64,000 nucleotides of DNA from DATDAH01 sp963845425 (GTDB lineage Bacteria; Actinomycetota; Acidimicrobiia; Acidimicrobiales; DATDAH01). This document shows, piece by piece, positions 1 through 7,380 of this stretch (position 1 is its first letter; each line of letters starts with the position of its first letter). The notes below the pieces were generated by a model, which saw only the letters and a program-made list of their open reading frames with translations, was not told where the DNA came from and did not search any database. The stretch spans positions 620,001-684,000 of the forward strand of contig CAWJSC010000010.1 in assembly GCA_963845425.1 (NCBI GenBank), written 5' to 3'. A program made the translations under genes and the position numbers.

Positions 1-40
1 GGCCGTGGCGGACCACGATGATCTCGCCACCAGCGCTCAC
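1..40 (-). CDS. Histidine phosphatase family protein, N-terminal fragment (runs off the left edge)
   Basis: Only 13 codons lie inside the window. They read MSAGGEIIVVRHG from a GTG at 40. The RHG triplet is the hallmark of the histidine phosphatase (phosphoglycerate mutase) superfamily, whose His is transiently phosphorylated. The GTG overlaps the TGA of the membrane-protein gene before it by 4 bases (GTGA), so it is probably translationally coupled to the PBP/zinc-ribbon run. From established knowledge, the mycobacterial zinc-ribbon gene Rv2229c is followed by an RNase H/phosphatase gene, which fits this order. Substrate cannot be told from this fragment. Confidence 0.6.
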   Translation of the reverse strand, partial: MSAGGEIIVVRHG

Positions 41-519
41 GCGAGGTCCCGGGCCAGGTGGCCGGTGCGTCGGAAGCGCTCCCGGTTCTCTCGATCGGTC
101 ATCCCCAGCCGGACCCAGAGCCCCACCAGGACCACCGATCCGATGAGCTCGAGGACCAGGACCACGGCGAACGGCCAGGACACCTCGGGCACCTCGAGGG
201 CGCCGAGTTCCGCGCCGCTCACGGGCCACCAGAAGAGCTCCGTATCCGCCCATGTCGTGTCCAGGACGAGATGGGCGAACATGCCGATGGGGATGCTGAG
301 CAGCTGCCGCTGGGCCAGGCGGCGGCCCCGGGCCACGACCATGACCAACCCCAGCACGACGACCGCCGCGGTCACCGTGTGCAGCGGGCTGGGACGGCCG
401 ATCAGCAGGTCCAGGGAGGGTAGGCACGCACCGAGGACGACCAGGCGGTAGTCCACCGCCGGGCTGCGGAACACCCGCCAGACCAGGAGCCAGGACAGGC
501 CGGCGAACCACAGGAGCAC
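37..519 (-). CDS. Small multi-pass membrane protein, metal-dependent hydrolase-like
   Basis: A 160-residue hydrophobic protein with about four membrane segments. I place the start at GTG 519 because an AAGGA box overlaps the stop codon of the upstream gene at a good distance; the frame stays open upstream to 579 but that would overlap the zinc-ribbon gene. The segments LPSLDLLIG, SPLHTVTA and GMFAHLVLD contain spaced Asp and His residues like those of YdjM/DUF457-type membrane-bound hydrolases, but the match is only by eye. It sits between the zinc-ribbon gene and a histidine phosphatase start, with 13 bases before and a 4-base overlap after, so it is co-transcribed with them. Function is unknown; a lipid-linked phosphate substrate would fit an envelope operon but is speculation. 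Confidence 0.65.
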   Translation of the reverse strand: MLLWFAGLSWLLVWRVFRSPAVDYRLVVLGACLPSLDLLIGRPSPLHTVTAAVVVLGLVMVVARGRRLAQRQLLSIPIGMFAHLVLDTTWADTELFWWPVSGAELGALEVPEVSWPFAVVLVLELIGSVVLVGLWVRLGMTDRENRERFRRTGHLARDLA

Positions 520-532
520 CGGCGCCGGTCCT

Positions 533-1276
533 TCAGCGCACGAGCAGGCGGCCGCACTCGTCGCAGCGGACGAGGGCATCCGGCGGCTGCTTCTTGATGC
601 GGTCGACCTCGACAGCCGAGAGGCCGAGGTGACAGCCGCCGCACACCGAGCCGACCAGCCGCGCCACGGCGATGCCGCCGAGCTCGCCCCGGAGACCCTC
701 GTAGGTGGCCAGCAGCTCGGCGTCGACGCCGTCGGCCGCCGCCGCCCGTCGGCCGGTCACCGCGGTCAGTTCCTCCTCCAGGTCGACCTCGGCCTGCAGG
801 AGGGCGTCGGCCAGCCGTTCGCCCTCCGTGGCCAGCTCCTCGAGCCGCCCGTCGAGGCCCGCCACCTCCTCGGTGAGGGGGTCGAGCTCCTCCATGATCT
901 CGAGCTCCTCGGTCTCGAGGTGGTCCTGACGCCGTCGCAGGGACTCCTGTTCGTGCTGCAGCGCCTGGAGCTCGCGGGGCACGGTCACCGCGCCCGAGTG
1001 CATGGTCCGGGTGACCTCGGCGATCCGGGCCTCCAACGCGCCGACGTCGGTCTGCAGTCGGGCGATGGTCGCCGCCAGCTCCTCACGTCGCGCTTCGCGG
1101 CTCGACTGTTCGGCTTCGACGGCCGTCACCCGGCCCTCGTGCTCGACCAGAGCCGCACGCTCGGGGAGGTGGTCGCGGCGGTGCACGAGTTGGTCCACCG
1201 CGGTGTCCTGCTCCTGTATGGCCAGTAGTCGCTCGAGGGACGACAGCGGCTCCTCGGACAGGTCGGCGTCGCTCAC
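533..1276 (-). CDS. Coiled-coil protein with C-terminal C4 zinc ribbon (Rv2229c-like)
   Basis: 247 residues. Residues about 10-190 are highly charged heptad-rich coiled coil. The C-terminus has two CxxC pairs (CGGCHLG, then CDECG about 27 residues later) that form the zinc ribbon of the zf-RING_7 (PF02591) family, represented by mycobacterial Rv2229c. The family forms long helical hairpins and has been linked to nucleic-acid or ribosome-associated roles, but no firm biochemical function is known to me. The start is GTG 1276, overlapping the PBP stop by 4 bases (GTGA). The length matches the family. Confidence 0.85.
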   Translation of the reverse strand: MSDADLSEEPLSSLERLLAIQEQDTAVDQLVHRRDHLPERAALVEHEGRVTAVEAEQSSREARREELAATIARLQTDVGALEARIAEVTRTMHSGAVTVPRELQALQHEQESLRRRQDHLETEELEIMEELDPLTEEVAGLDGRLEELATEGERLADALLQAEVDLEEELTAVTGRRAAAADGVDAELLATYEGLRGELGGIAVARLVGSVCGGCHLGLSAVEVDRIKKQPPDALVRCDECGRLLVR

Positions 1277-3453
1277 GGCGTGCTCGGCGCCGGCGGGGCC
1301 ACCGTCGTGGGGGGGGCCACGGCGACGCAGCTCTCGGCGATGCCGTCACCGTTCAGATCACCCGGTAGGTAGCCGGCGGGGCAGGTGACGGCCGGCGGAA
1401 CCGGTGTGGGGGTCGGGCTGTCGGTCGTGACGACCTCCGGTTCGGGTTCGAAGAAGTTGGCGAGGCTGCGACCCGCCCGAGTGGGTTCGCAGGTCGGGAA
1501 GCCCGTGTAGGTCAGCCCGTTGTGGGCCGGCTCGTTGAACGCCCGCCAGATCTCGGCCGGGTAGGAGCCGCCGGTGACGGAGATGCCGCCGACGCTGGTC
1601 ATCGGCACGCGGGCCTCGGCGTTGCCCATCCAGACCGCCGTGGCCAGGAAGGGCGTGTACCCCACGAACCAGGCGTCTCCCCAGTTCTGCGCCGTGCCCG
1701 TCTTGCCCGCCGCCGCCATGTTCGGCAGCGCCGCCGCGGTGCCGGTGCCCCCTTGGACATTGGCCTCCAGGACTTGGGTGGCCAGGCAGGCCGTCTGCTC
1801 GGACACGACCTCCCGGCCCGGGGCGTCGTGCTGATAGATGACGTTGCCTTCCCGGTCGGTCACGCTCTCGATGAAGTAGGGCCGATGGCGGATCCCGCCG
1901 TTGGCCAGCACCGCGGCGGCCCCCGCCATGTCGATGGGGTGGACCTCCTCGGAGCCGATCGGCAGCGAGAGGTTCCGGGCGTCGAGCTCGGTCGAGACCC
2001 CCATGGCCCGGGCCGTCTCGACCACCCGGTCGAGGCCGACGAACTGACCCAGGCGCAGGAATGCGCAGTTCGACGAGGCCGTGGTGTTGGAGGTGATGGT
2101 CCCGTTGCTGCCCCCGCCGTCGGCGTAGTTGTTCGCCACGTAGGGGTCCGGGTAGCCGCCCGGGTTGGGGAACGTGCAGGGCCCGGTGCCGTTCAGGATG
2201 TCGTCGGGGACCAGCCCGGCCTCGAGGGCGGCGGCGAGCACGAAGATCTTGAACGACGACCCCGGCTGGCGCGCCCCCTGGGTGGCCAGGTTGTAGCGGT
2301 ACCGGTCGAAGCCGGGCCCGCCGACCATCGCCCGGACCGCGCCCGTCTGAGGCGTGACCGCCACCAGCGCGGCGGTGAACTGCCCACCGGTGTCGGGCAG
2401 GACGTTGTTGCGCGCCGACAGGGCCAGGAACTGGGCCTCGGGGCTGAAGGTGGTCTCGATCCGCAGGCCACCCTTGAAGAGGGCGTTGTAGCGCTCCGTC
2501 GGCGTGGCCCCCAGCTCCTCCATGTCCAGGAGCTGCTGCTTGACCTCCTCCACGAAGTAGTCGTTGGGTTCGGGGAGGACGTCGATGCGGGCCTCGGGCA
2601 GAGGGGCGATGTCGTAGTAGTCCGCCTCCTCCTGGGTGATGAAGCCGAGCTCGACGAGCCGGTCGAGGGCGACCCGCCGCCGCTCGAGCGCCACCTCGGG
2701 CTCCAGCACGGGGTCGTAGGCCACCGGGTTCTGGATGAGGCTGGCCAGCAGAGCCGCCTGGCCCCAGTCGAGATCCTCGACGTTCTGGCCCCAGTAGATC
2801 TCCGCCGCGGCCTGGACCCCGTACGCCCCGCCCCCGAAGTACACCTGGTTCAGGTACCGCTCCAGGATCTCCTGCTTGCTCATCGTCTTCTCGAGCTCGA
2901 TGGCGAGGATGGCCTCCCGGGCCTTCCGGTTGAGGTCCTGGCGGGGCGAGAGCAGCGACAGCTTGATGAGCTGCTGGGTGATCGTCGAGCCGCCCTGGGT
3001 GATGCCCCCGGAGCTCACGTTCTCGAACAGGGCCCGCATGGTGGCCCGCAGGTTCACCCCGTTGTGCCGGAAGAAGTCCTCGTCCTCCACCGCCAGGATC
3101 GTCCGTCGCACCGTCCGAGGAATGCGCCGCAACGGCACCTCCTCGCGATTCTCGGCCGCGTGGAACGTGGCCATGACCGAGCCGTTGTCGGCGTAGGCGA
3201 TCGAACGCTCCGCCAGCGGTCGGAGGTTGACCTCGGGGGGATCGACGGAGCCCGCGGTGAAGAACTCCCCGACCTGGGGCGCGATCGCCACCGTGGCCAG
3301 GGCCAGTCCGCCGGCTCCGAGGGCCAGCACCACGAGCAGTCGGAGTGCAGTCCGCAAGACCCCGGAATGTACCGGAGCAAGCCGTCCGGTCCGTGGCGGG
3401 CCACCACGATCTCGACCATCGACCTCGAGGTCTCGTTCGGCCCGAGCCGTCAC
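1273..3453 (-). CDS. Class A penicillin-binding protein (bifunctional transglycosylase/transpeptidase)
   Basis: 726 residues. It polymerises and cross-links peptidoglycan at the outer face of the membrane. A membrane anchor lies at about residues 34-58. The GT51 transglycosylase domain carries the catalytic Glu in VEDEDFF (about E123) and the GGSTITQQ motif. The transpeptidase domain has SSFK (nucleophile about S399), SSN (about 460-462) and KTGT (about 584-587). The C-terminal tail (about 650-726) is Pro/Thr-rich and ends with a Cys-flanked DLNGDG motif resembling a single calcium-binding loop, which is unusual for a PBP. The start at GTG 3453 is the longest; a later start near residue 28 is possible. 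It heads a run with the zinc-ribbon, membrane and phosphatase genes. Confidence 0.93.
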   Translation of the reverse strand: MTARAERDLEVDGRDRGGPPRTGRLAPVHSGVLRTALRLLVVLALGAGGLALATVAIAPQVGEFFTAGSVDPPEVNLRPLAERSIAYADNGSVMATFHAAENREEVPLRRIPRTVRRTILAVEDEDFFRHNGVNLRATMRALFENVSSGGITQGGSTITQQLIKLSLLSPRQDLNRKAREAILAIELEKTMSKQEILERYLNQVYFGGGAYGVQAAAEIYWGQNVEDLDWGQAALLASLIQNPVAYDPVLEPEVALERRRVALDRLVELGFITQEEADYYDIAPLPEARIDVLPEPNDYFVEEVKQQLLDMEELGATPTERYNALFKGGLRIETTFSPEAQFLALSARNNVLPDTGGQFTAALVAVTPQTGAVRAMVGGPGFDRYRYNLATQGARQPGSSFKIFVLAAALEAGLVPDDILNGTGPCTFPNPGGYPDPYVANNYADGGGSNGTITSNTTASSNCAFLRLGQFVGLDRVVETARAMGVSTELDARNLSLPIGSEEVHPIDMAGAAAVLANGGIRHRPYFIESVTDREGNVIYQHDAPGREVVSEQTACLATQVLEANVQGGTGTAAALPNMAAAGKTGTAQNWGDAWFVGYTPFLATAVWMGNAEARVPMTSVGGISVTGGSYPAEIWRAFNEPAHNGLTYTGFPTCEPTRAGRSLANFFEPEPEVVTTDSPTPTPVPPAVTCPAGYLPGDLNGDGIAESCVAVAPPTTVAPPAPSTP

Positions 3454-3487
3454 GGGCTACCCCCGAAACGACCGCTGAGGGCTCCCG

Positions 3488-4927
3488 TCAGGGCACGGTC
3501 GGTGCGGGGTCCTCGGCCGGCTCGTCGAGTTCGGTGACCGGCGCGGCGGTGAGGTCGATCACCTCGTCGTCCGCGCCGTCGGTCACCGGCGTCGGTCCGG
3601 GGGCCGTGGCCGCCTCGGCGTCGGCCTCCGCTTCGGCGGCCTCCCCGTCGAACACCCTCGGCGGCGGGGCGGCCCCGGGCACCGGTTCCTCGACCTCGAC
3701 CTCGACCTCGACCTCGACGTCCGGCGCCCCCACCGCGTCGGCCCGGGGCCGTGGCGGGACCCGGGCCCCAGGGTCGTCGTCGGCCAGGATGCGCAGGTCC
3801 TCGAGACGCTCCAGCTCGAACTCGGCCTCCAGCTCCTGCAGCGAGCGGGCCGCGTCGTCGCCGATGCGGGCGGTGAGGCGTTCGGCCAGGGCCTTGGCCT
3901 CCGGCAGGGCGACGTCCAGTTCCCCGGTGGCCTGGTCGATGGTGGCCCGGGCGACCTCATACGCGGTGAGCAGGCGCTCCCGGCCGACGCGGAGCTGCTC
4001 GAGGTTGAGCTGGGCCCGCTGCCGGGTCCGGGCCAGCTGGCGCAGGACCTCGGCCCGCTTCAGCTCGGCCTCGGCGATCAGCTCTCGTCCGCGCTCCCGG
4101 CCGAGGGCGACCCGCTCCTCGTAGGCCGCCTCCGCCTGCGCGGCGATGCGTTCGGCGCGGGCCTCCGCCTCGCCCACCTTCCCCGCCACCGTGTCCGCGA
4201 TCTGGGCCAGCCGGGCGTCGGCCTCGGCCTCGGCCTCGTGGCGCAACCGGGCGGCGTCCTCCTCGGCGGTGGCCCGGGTCGACTCGACCTGGGTCCGGGT
4301 GGTGGTCAGCAGGGCCTCGACCTTGGCCCGGGCCCGGGCGGCGTTCTCGGTGGCCTCCTGGGTGAGGGACTCGGCCCGGCTCGTGGCCTCCTGCTCCACG
4401 CCGTGGGCGTCGACCCGCGACGAACGGAGCACCTCCTCGGCCTGGGTCCGCAGGCGCTCGGCATCGGCTTCGGCCGCGAGGCGCAACTCGCGCACCTTCC
4501 GGTCGGTCTCCTTCTCCAGGGCCTCCAACCGGGTCCGCGTCTCGCGCATGACCCGCTCGGCCTCAGACCGGACCCGGAGCGCCTCCTCTTTGGCCCGGTT
4601 GACCGTGGCCGTGGCCCGCTCCTGGCTCTTGTGCTCGAGCTCGGCCGCACTCTCGCGGGCCGCCTCCAGGACCCGGGCGGTCTTCTCGCCCAGGCGGAGC
4701 ATCAGCTCGTTGTCATCCAGGTCGGCGACGTCCGGTGGTGGCTCCTGTTCACGGAGGGCCTCCACCTCGGCGGCCAGCTCGGCCATCCGCTGCTGCGCGG
4801 CCGCCAGCGCGGCCGCCGCCTGCTGCAGCACGGAATCGACCTGGTCGGCGCTGTAACCCCGCCGGACCAGGGCGAAGTCCACGCGCACCAGCGCCTGGGG
4901 ATCGAGGAGTTCGGGTGGCTGGGACAT
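3488..4927 (-). CDS. DivIVA-domain coiled-coil protein
   Basis: 479 residues. The N-terminus (VRVDFALVRRGYSADQVDSVL) matches the DivIVA/Wag31 membrane-curvature-binding domain, where the F-x-RRGY-x-x-QVD pattern is typical. Residues about 35-385 are almost uninterrupted Ala/Glu/Arg-rich coiled coil. The C-terminal 90 residues are acidic and Pro-rich and contain a (VE)n stretch encoded by a CTCGAC repeat. ATG 4927 was chosen over the open frame upstream because it has a strong AGGAAAGGCGG ribosome site and begins the conserved domain. In actinobacteria such proteins organise polar growth or septation; adjacency to a PBP supports an envelope role. It is longer than Wag31 (about 260 aa), so it is probably a paralogue and not Wag31 itself. 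Confidence 0.8.
   Translation of the reverse strand: MSQPPELLDPQALVRVDFALVRRGYSADQVDSVLQQAAAALAAAQQRMAELAAEVEALREQEPPPDVADLDDNELMLRLGEKTARVLEAARESAAELEHKSQERATATVNRAKEEALRVRSEAERVMRETRTRLEALEKETDRKVRELRLAAEADAERLRTQAEEVLRSSRVDAHGVEQEATSRAESLTQEATENAARARAKVEALLTTTRTQVESTRATAEEDAARLRHEAEAEADARLAQIADTVAGKVGEAEARAERIAAQAEAAYEERVALGRERGRELIAEAELKRAEVLRQLARTRQRAQLNLEQLRVGRERLLTAYEVARATIDQATGELDVALPEAKALAERLTARIGDDAARSLQELEAEFELERLEDLRILADDDPGARVPPRPRADAVGAPDVEVEVEVEVEEPVPGAAPPPRVFDGEAAEAEADAEAATAPGPTPVTDGADDEVIDLTAAPVTELDEPAEDPAPTVP
3689..3718. repeat. Hexanucleotide repeat CTCGAC x5 inside the DivIVA-domain gene
   Basis: Five perfect tandem copies of CTCGAC, read on the minus strand as alternating Val-Glu codons in the acidic tail. 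Being a multiple of three, copy-number change would lengthen or shorten the tail without breaking the frame. Confidence 0.9.
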
Positions 4928-4977
4928 GTGTCCGCCTTTCCTGCCCGTGGGAACGCCGGCCCGCCGCCGGCGTCGGG

Positions 4978-5193
4978 CTACTTGGGGGTGTCGTCGCCCG
5001 CGAGCTTGTCGATGGCGTCCTTGGCGGCGTCGGCACCCTTGTCGATCGTCGTGTCGTGGTCGGTCTTGTCCGAGGCGAAGTCCGCCGCCTTGTCGACGGC
5101 GTCCTTGGCCTCGTCCCCGTGCCCCTCGGCGAGGTCGGTGGCCTTGTCCCTGACGTCTTCCGCCGTCTTCTTGAACCGGTCGAACAGCCCCAT
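4978..5193 (-). CDS. Small helical protein, Rv0909/MT0933 antitoxin-like
   Basis: 71 residues, begins MGLFDRFKKTAEDVRDKATD, amphipathic and rich in Lys/Asp/Ala with no Cys or membrane segment. The pattern MGL-x-D-x-(K)...DK-A-D...DKGAD-x-AKDAIDKL resembles the MT0933-like antitoxin family (PF14013). No toxin gene is adjacent, so a toxin-antitoxin role is not supported here; these proteins also occur singly as stress-related helical proteins. A GGAGGAA ribosome site precedes ATG 5193. It lies 50 bases upstream of the DivIVA-domain gene and may share its transcript. Confidence 0.6.
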   Translation of the reverse strand: MGLFDRFKKTAEDVRDKATDLAEGHGDEAKDAVDKAADFASDKTDHDTTIDKGADAAKDAIDKLAGDDTPK

Positions 5194-5272
5194 GCGGGGT
5201 TCCTCCCTCGTGTGAGCTTGTGAACGCAGAGAGTAGCCCTTGTCGCCACCCGGTCGCCCATGTCCGGCTCGC

Positions 5273-5278
5273 TAGGGT
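5273..5278 (+). promoter_or_regulatory. -10 box TAGGGT of the pantothenate kinase gene (leaderless type)
   Basis: TAGGGT is followed by exactly 7 nt and then GTG 5286, so transcription would begin at or next to the start codon. No Shine-Dalgarno sequence precedes the GTG. No clear -35 box is seen. Confidence 0.55.
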
Positions 5279-5285
5279 CGGACCG

Positions 5286-5987
5286 GTGCCCGTCCCCGAC
5301 CCCCTCGGTGCCATCGCCGACCGTCTGGCGCCGACCCCGGGCACCACCCGGATCCTCGCCGTCGCCGGCCCGGTCGCGGTCGGCAAGTCGACCATCGCCG
5401 CGCGCCTCGCCGACCACCTCCGGGCGGACGGGGACCGTGTCGCGGTCGTGTCGACCGACGGCTTCCTCCGCCCCAACGCCGTCCTGGCGGGCCGAGGCCT
5501 CCTGGAGCGGAAGGGCTACCCGGAGACCTACGACCTGGACCGCCTCGAGGCGGTCGTGACCGCCGCCCGGACGGGCGGGCCGCCGCTCGAGGTCCCGGTG
5601 TACTCCCACGAGCACTACGACGTCCTCGAGAGCCCCGAACCCATCGACCGCCCCGACGTGCTCGTGGTCGAGGGCGTCGTGGCCCTCCAGCGACCGTTCG
5701 CCGACCTCGGCGTCTACATCCACGCCGAGGAGGCCCACGTCGTGGGGTGGTACGTCGCCCGCTTCCAGACGCTGGTCGAGGCCGCCGGCGACGACCCGAC
5801 ATCCTTCTACCGGGCGTGGACGGACCTCGACGAGACGGCCGTGGGCGACCTGGCCCGTGCCGTCTGGGACGGGGTCAACCACCCCAACCTGCTCGAGCAC
5901 ATCGCGCCCACCCGGGCCCGCGCCGACGTCGTGATCCACAAGGGCGCGGACCACCGGATCCTCTCGCTCGAATGGGCGGACCCGTAG
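5286..5987 (+). CDS. coaA: Type I pantothenate kinase-like protein
   Basis: 233 residues. It would phosphorylate pantothenate with ATP, the first step of coenzyme A synthesis. The P-loop GPVAVGKST lies at about residues 28-36. STDGFL, followed by PNAVLAGRGLLERKGYPETYD, matches the pantothenate-binding block of CoaA closely, and YSHEHYDV and VVEGVVALQ follow as in the family. It lacks the roughly 70 N-terminal residues of classical CoaA (about 310 aa), so a related P-loop kinase is a lesser alternative. GTG 5286 is chosen because of the TAGGGT box 7 nt upstream; an ATG frame from 5220 is also open but would add an unconserved leader. Confidence 0.8.
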   Translation: MPVPDPLGAIADRLAPTPGTTRILAVAGPVAVGKSTIAARLADHLRADGDRVAVVSTDGFLRPNAVLAGRGLLERKGYPETYDLDRLEAVVTAARTGGPPLEVPVYSHEHYDVLESPEPIDRPDVLVVEGVVALQRPFADLGVYIHAEEAHVVGWYVARFQTLVEAAGDDPTSFYRAWTDLDETAVGDLARAVWDGVNHPNLLEHIAPTRARADVVIHKGADHRILSLEWADP

Positions 5988-5990
5988 CCT
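5985..5990 (+). promoter_or_regulatory. -10 box TAGCCT overlapping the coaA stop codon
   Basis: The TAG of the coaA stop forms the first half of TAGCCT. Seven nucleotides later comes GTG 5998 of the CNNM gene, the same spacing as at coaA. No Shine-Dalgarno sequence is present, so a second, leaderless start inside the operon is plausible. Confidence 0.45.
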
Positions 5991-5997
5991 CACCCCC

Positions 5998-7275
5998 GTG
6001 AACGGGACCGGCCCCCAACTCCTCCTCGTCGCGGTGCTGGTGGCGATCAACGCCGCGCTCACCGGGACCGAGCTGGCGCTGGTGTCACTGCGCGAGAGCC
6101 AGATCCGCCGGCTCGAGGAGTCCGGGGGCCGACGGGGCCGGACCCTGGCGCACCTCACCCACCACCCCAACCAGTTCCTGGCCACCATCCAGATCGGCAT
6201 CACCCTCGCCGGCTTCCTGGCCTCGGCCACCGCCGCGGTGTCCCTGGCGGTGCCCCTGGAGGAGCCACTCAGTTTCCTCGGGAACGCGGCCGGGCCCGTC
6301 TCGGTCGTGGTGGTGACCCTGATCCTGTCCTACGTGACCCTCGTCCTCGGCGAGCTGGTCCCCAAGCGCCTGGCCATGCAGAACACCGAGCGCTGGGGCC
6401 TGCTCGCGGCGCGTCCCCTGGCGGTCATGTCCACGGTGACCCGCCCGGTCGTCTGGGTGCTCTCGCACTCCACCAACCTCGTGGTGCGCCTGGTCGGCGG
6501 CAACCCCGACGCCCGGGCCGAAGCGATGAGCACCGAGGAGGTGCGCGGCATCATCGCCGAGCACACCACGTTCTCCGCCGACCAGCGCGAGATCATCGAG
6601 GGCGCCCTCGAGGCCGCGGAGCGCACCCTGCGTCAGGTGCTGCGCCCGCGAGCCGACGTGGTGCCCGTCGACGGCGCGATGCCCTGCCAGGCCGCGGCCG
6701 CCCTCCTGGCCGAGGCCGGCCACTCCCGGGCTCCCGTGACCGCCGCCGGCCAGGACCTGGACGAGGTCATCGGCACCATCCACCTCCGGGACCTGATCGG
6801 CCGCCCGTATGACCCCGTCTCGGCCCACACCCGCCCAGCCCTCTTCCTCCCCGAGTCGGTCCAGGTCCTCGACGCCCTGCGCCGCATGCAGGCCGACCGC
6901 CAGCAGCTCTGCTTGGTGGTCAACGAGCACGGCGGCACCGAAGGCCTGGTCAGCGTCGAGGACCTGGTCGAGGAACTGGTCGGCGAGATCTACGACGAGT
7001 CCGACCGCGACATCCTCACCGTCCGTCGGCTCCCGGGTGGCTCGTTCGTGCTCCCCGGGCGGTTCCCCGTCCACGACCTCGAGGACATCGGGGTCGAGAT
7101 CCCCGAGGGCGAGTACACGACCGTTGCCGGTGCCGTCCTCGACGCACTGGGCCACATCCCCACCGAGCCGGGCGAGGGGGTGGCGTTGGGCGACTGGTCG
7201 GCGCAGGTCCTCACCGTCGAGGGCCATGCCATCACCGCCGTGCGCTTCACCCCCCGGCGGGTCGCCGCCGACTGA
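5998..7275 (+). CDS. CNNM/CorC-family membrane protein with CBS domains (HlyC/TlyC type)
   Basis: 425 residues. The N-terminal DUF21 (CNNM) transmembrane domain covers about residues 1-190 and includes the family signature LGELVPKRLAMQ. It is followed by two CBS domains (about 205-335, with LRPRADVVPVDG and EHGGTEGLVSVEDL) and a C-terminal CorC/HlyC domain (about 345-420). CNNM proteins are linked to magnesium or other divalent cation efflux, with the CBS pair binding adenine nucleotides. The name hemolysin is historical. Start is GTG 5998, ten bases after the coaA stop. It ends at a strong bidirectional terminator. Confidence 0.88.
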   Translation: MNGTGPQLLLVAVLVAINAALTGTELALVSLRESQIRRLEESGGRRGRTLAHLTHHPNQFLATIQIGITLAGFLASATAAVSLAVPLEEPLSFLGNAAGPVSVVVVTLILSYVTLVLGELVPKRLAMQNTERWGLLAARPLAVMSTVTRPVVWVLSHSTNLVVRLVGGNPDARAEAMSTEEVRGIIAEHTTFSADQREIIEGALEAAERTLRQVLRPRADVVPVDGAMPCQAAAALLAEAGHSRAPVTAAGQDLDEVIGTIHLRDLIGRPYDPVSAHTRPALFLPESVQVLDALRRMQADRQQLCLVVNEHGGTEGLVSVEDLVEELVGEIYDESDRDILTVRRLPGGSFVLPGRFPVHDLEDIGVEIPEGEYTTVAGAVLDALGHIPTEPGEGVALGDWSAQVLTVEGHAITAVRFTPRRVAAD

Positions 7276-7316
7276 CCGAACCGGTGGGGCGCAAGGCGGC
7301 ACGCCGGTTACGACGA

Positions 7317-7360
7317 GAGGCCGGGGTTCCGGGACGTCTCCGTCCCGGAACCCCGGCCTC
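7317..7360. terminator. Bidirectional terminator with a perfect 20-bp stem
   Basis: Bases 7317-7336 are perfectly complementary to 7341-7360 with a TCTC loop. It lies between the convergent CNNM and FG-GAP genes. No T-tract follows, as is common in high-GC actinobacteria. Confidence 0.85.
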
Positions 7361-7380
7361 GTACGCCTACCGCTGACCGA

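Noticed and set aside
1522..3537. Long plus-strand open frame opposite the PBP gene
   Set aside because: An antisense shadow typical of GC-rich DNA; its protein is low-complexity and the minus strand encodes a full PBP.
4928..5476. Upstream extension of the DivIVA-domain frame
   Set aside because: It overlaps the small antitoxin-like gene and coaA and has Arg/Pro-rich junk; the strong ribosome site is at ATG 4927.
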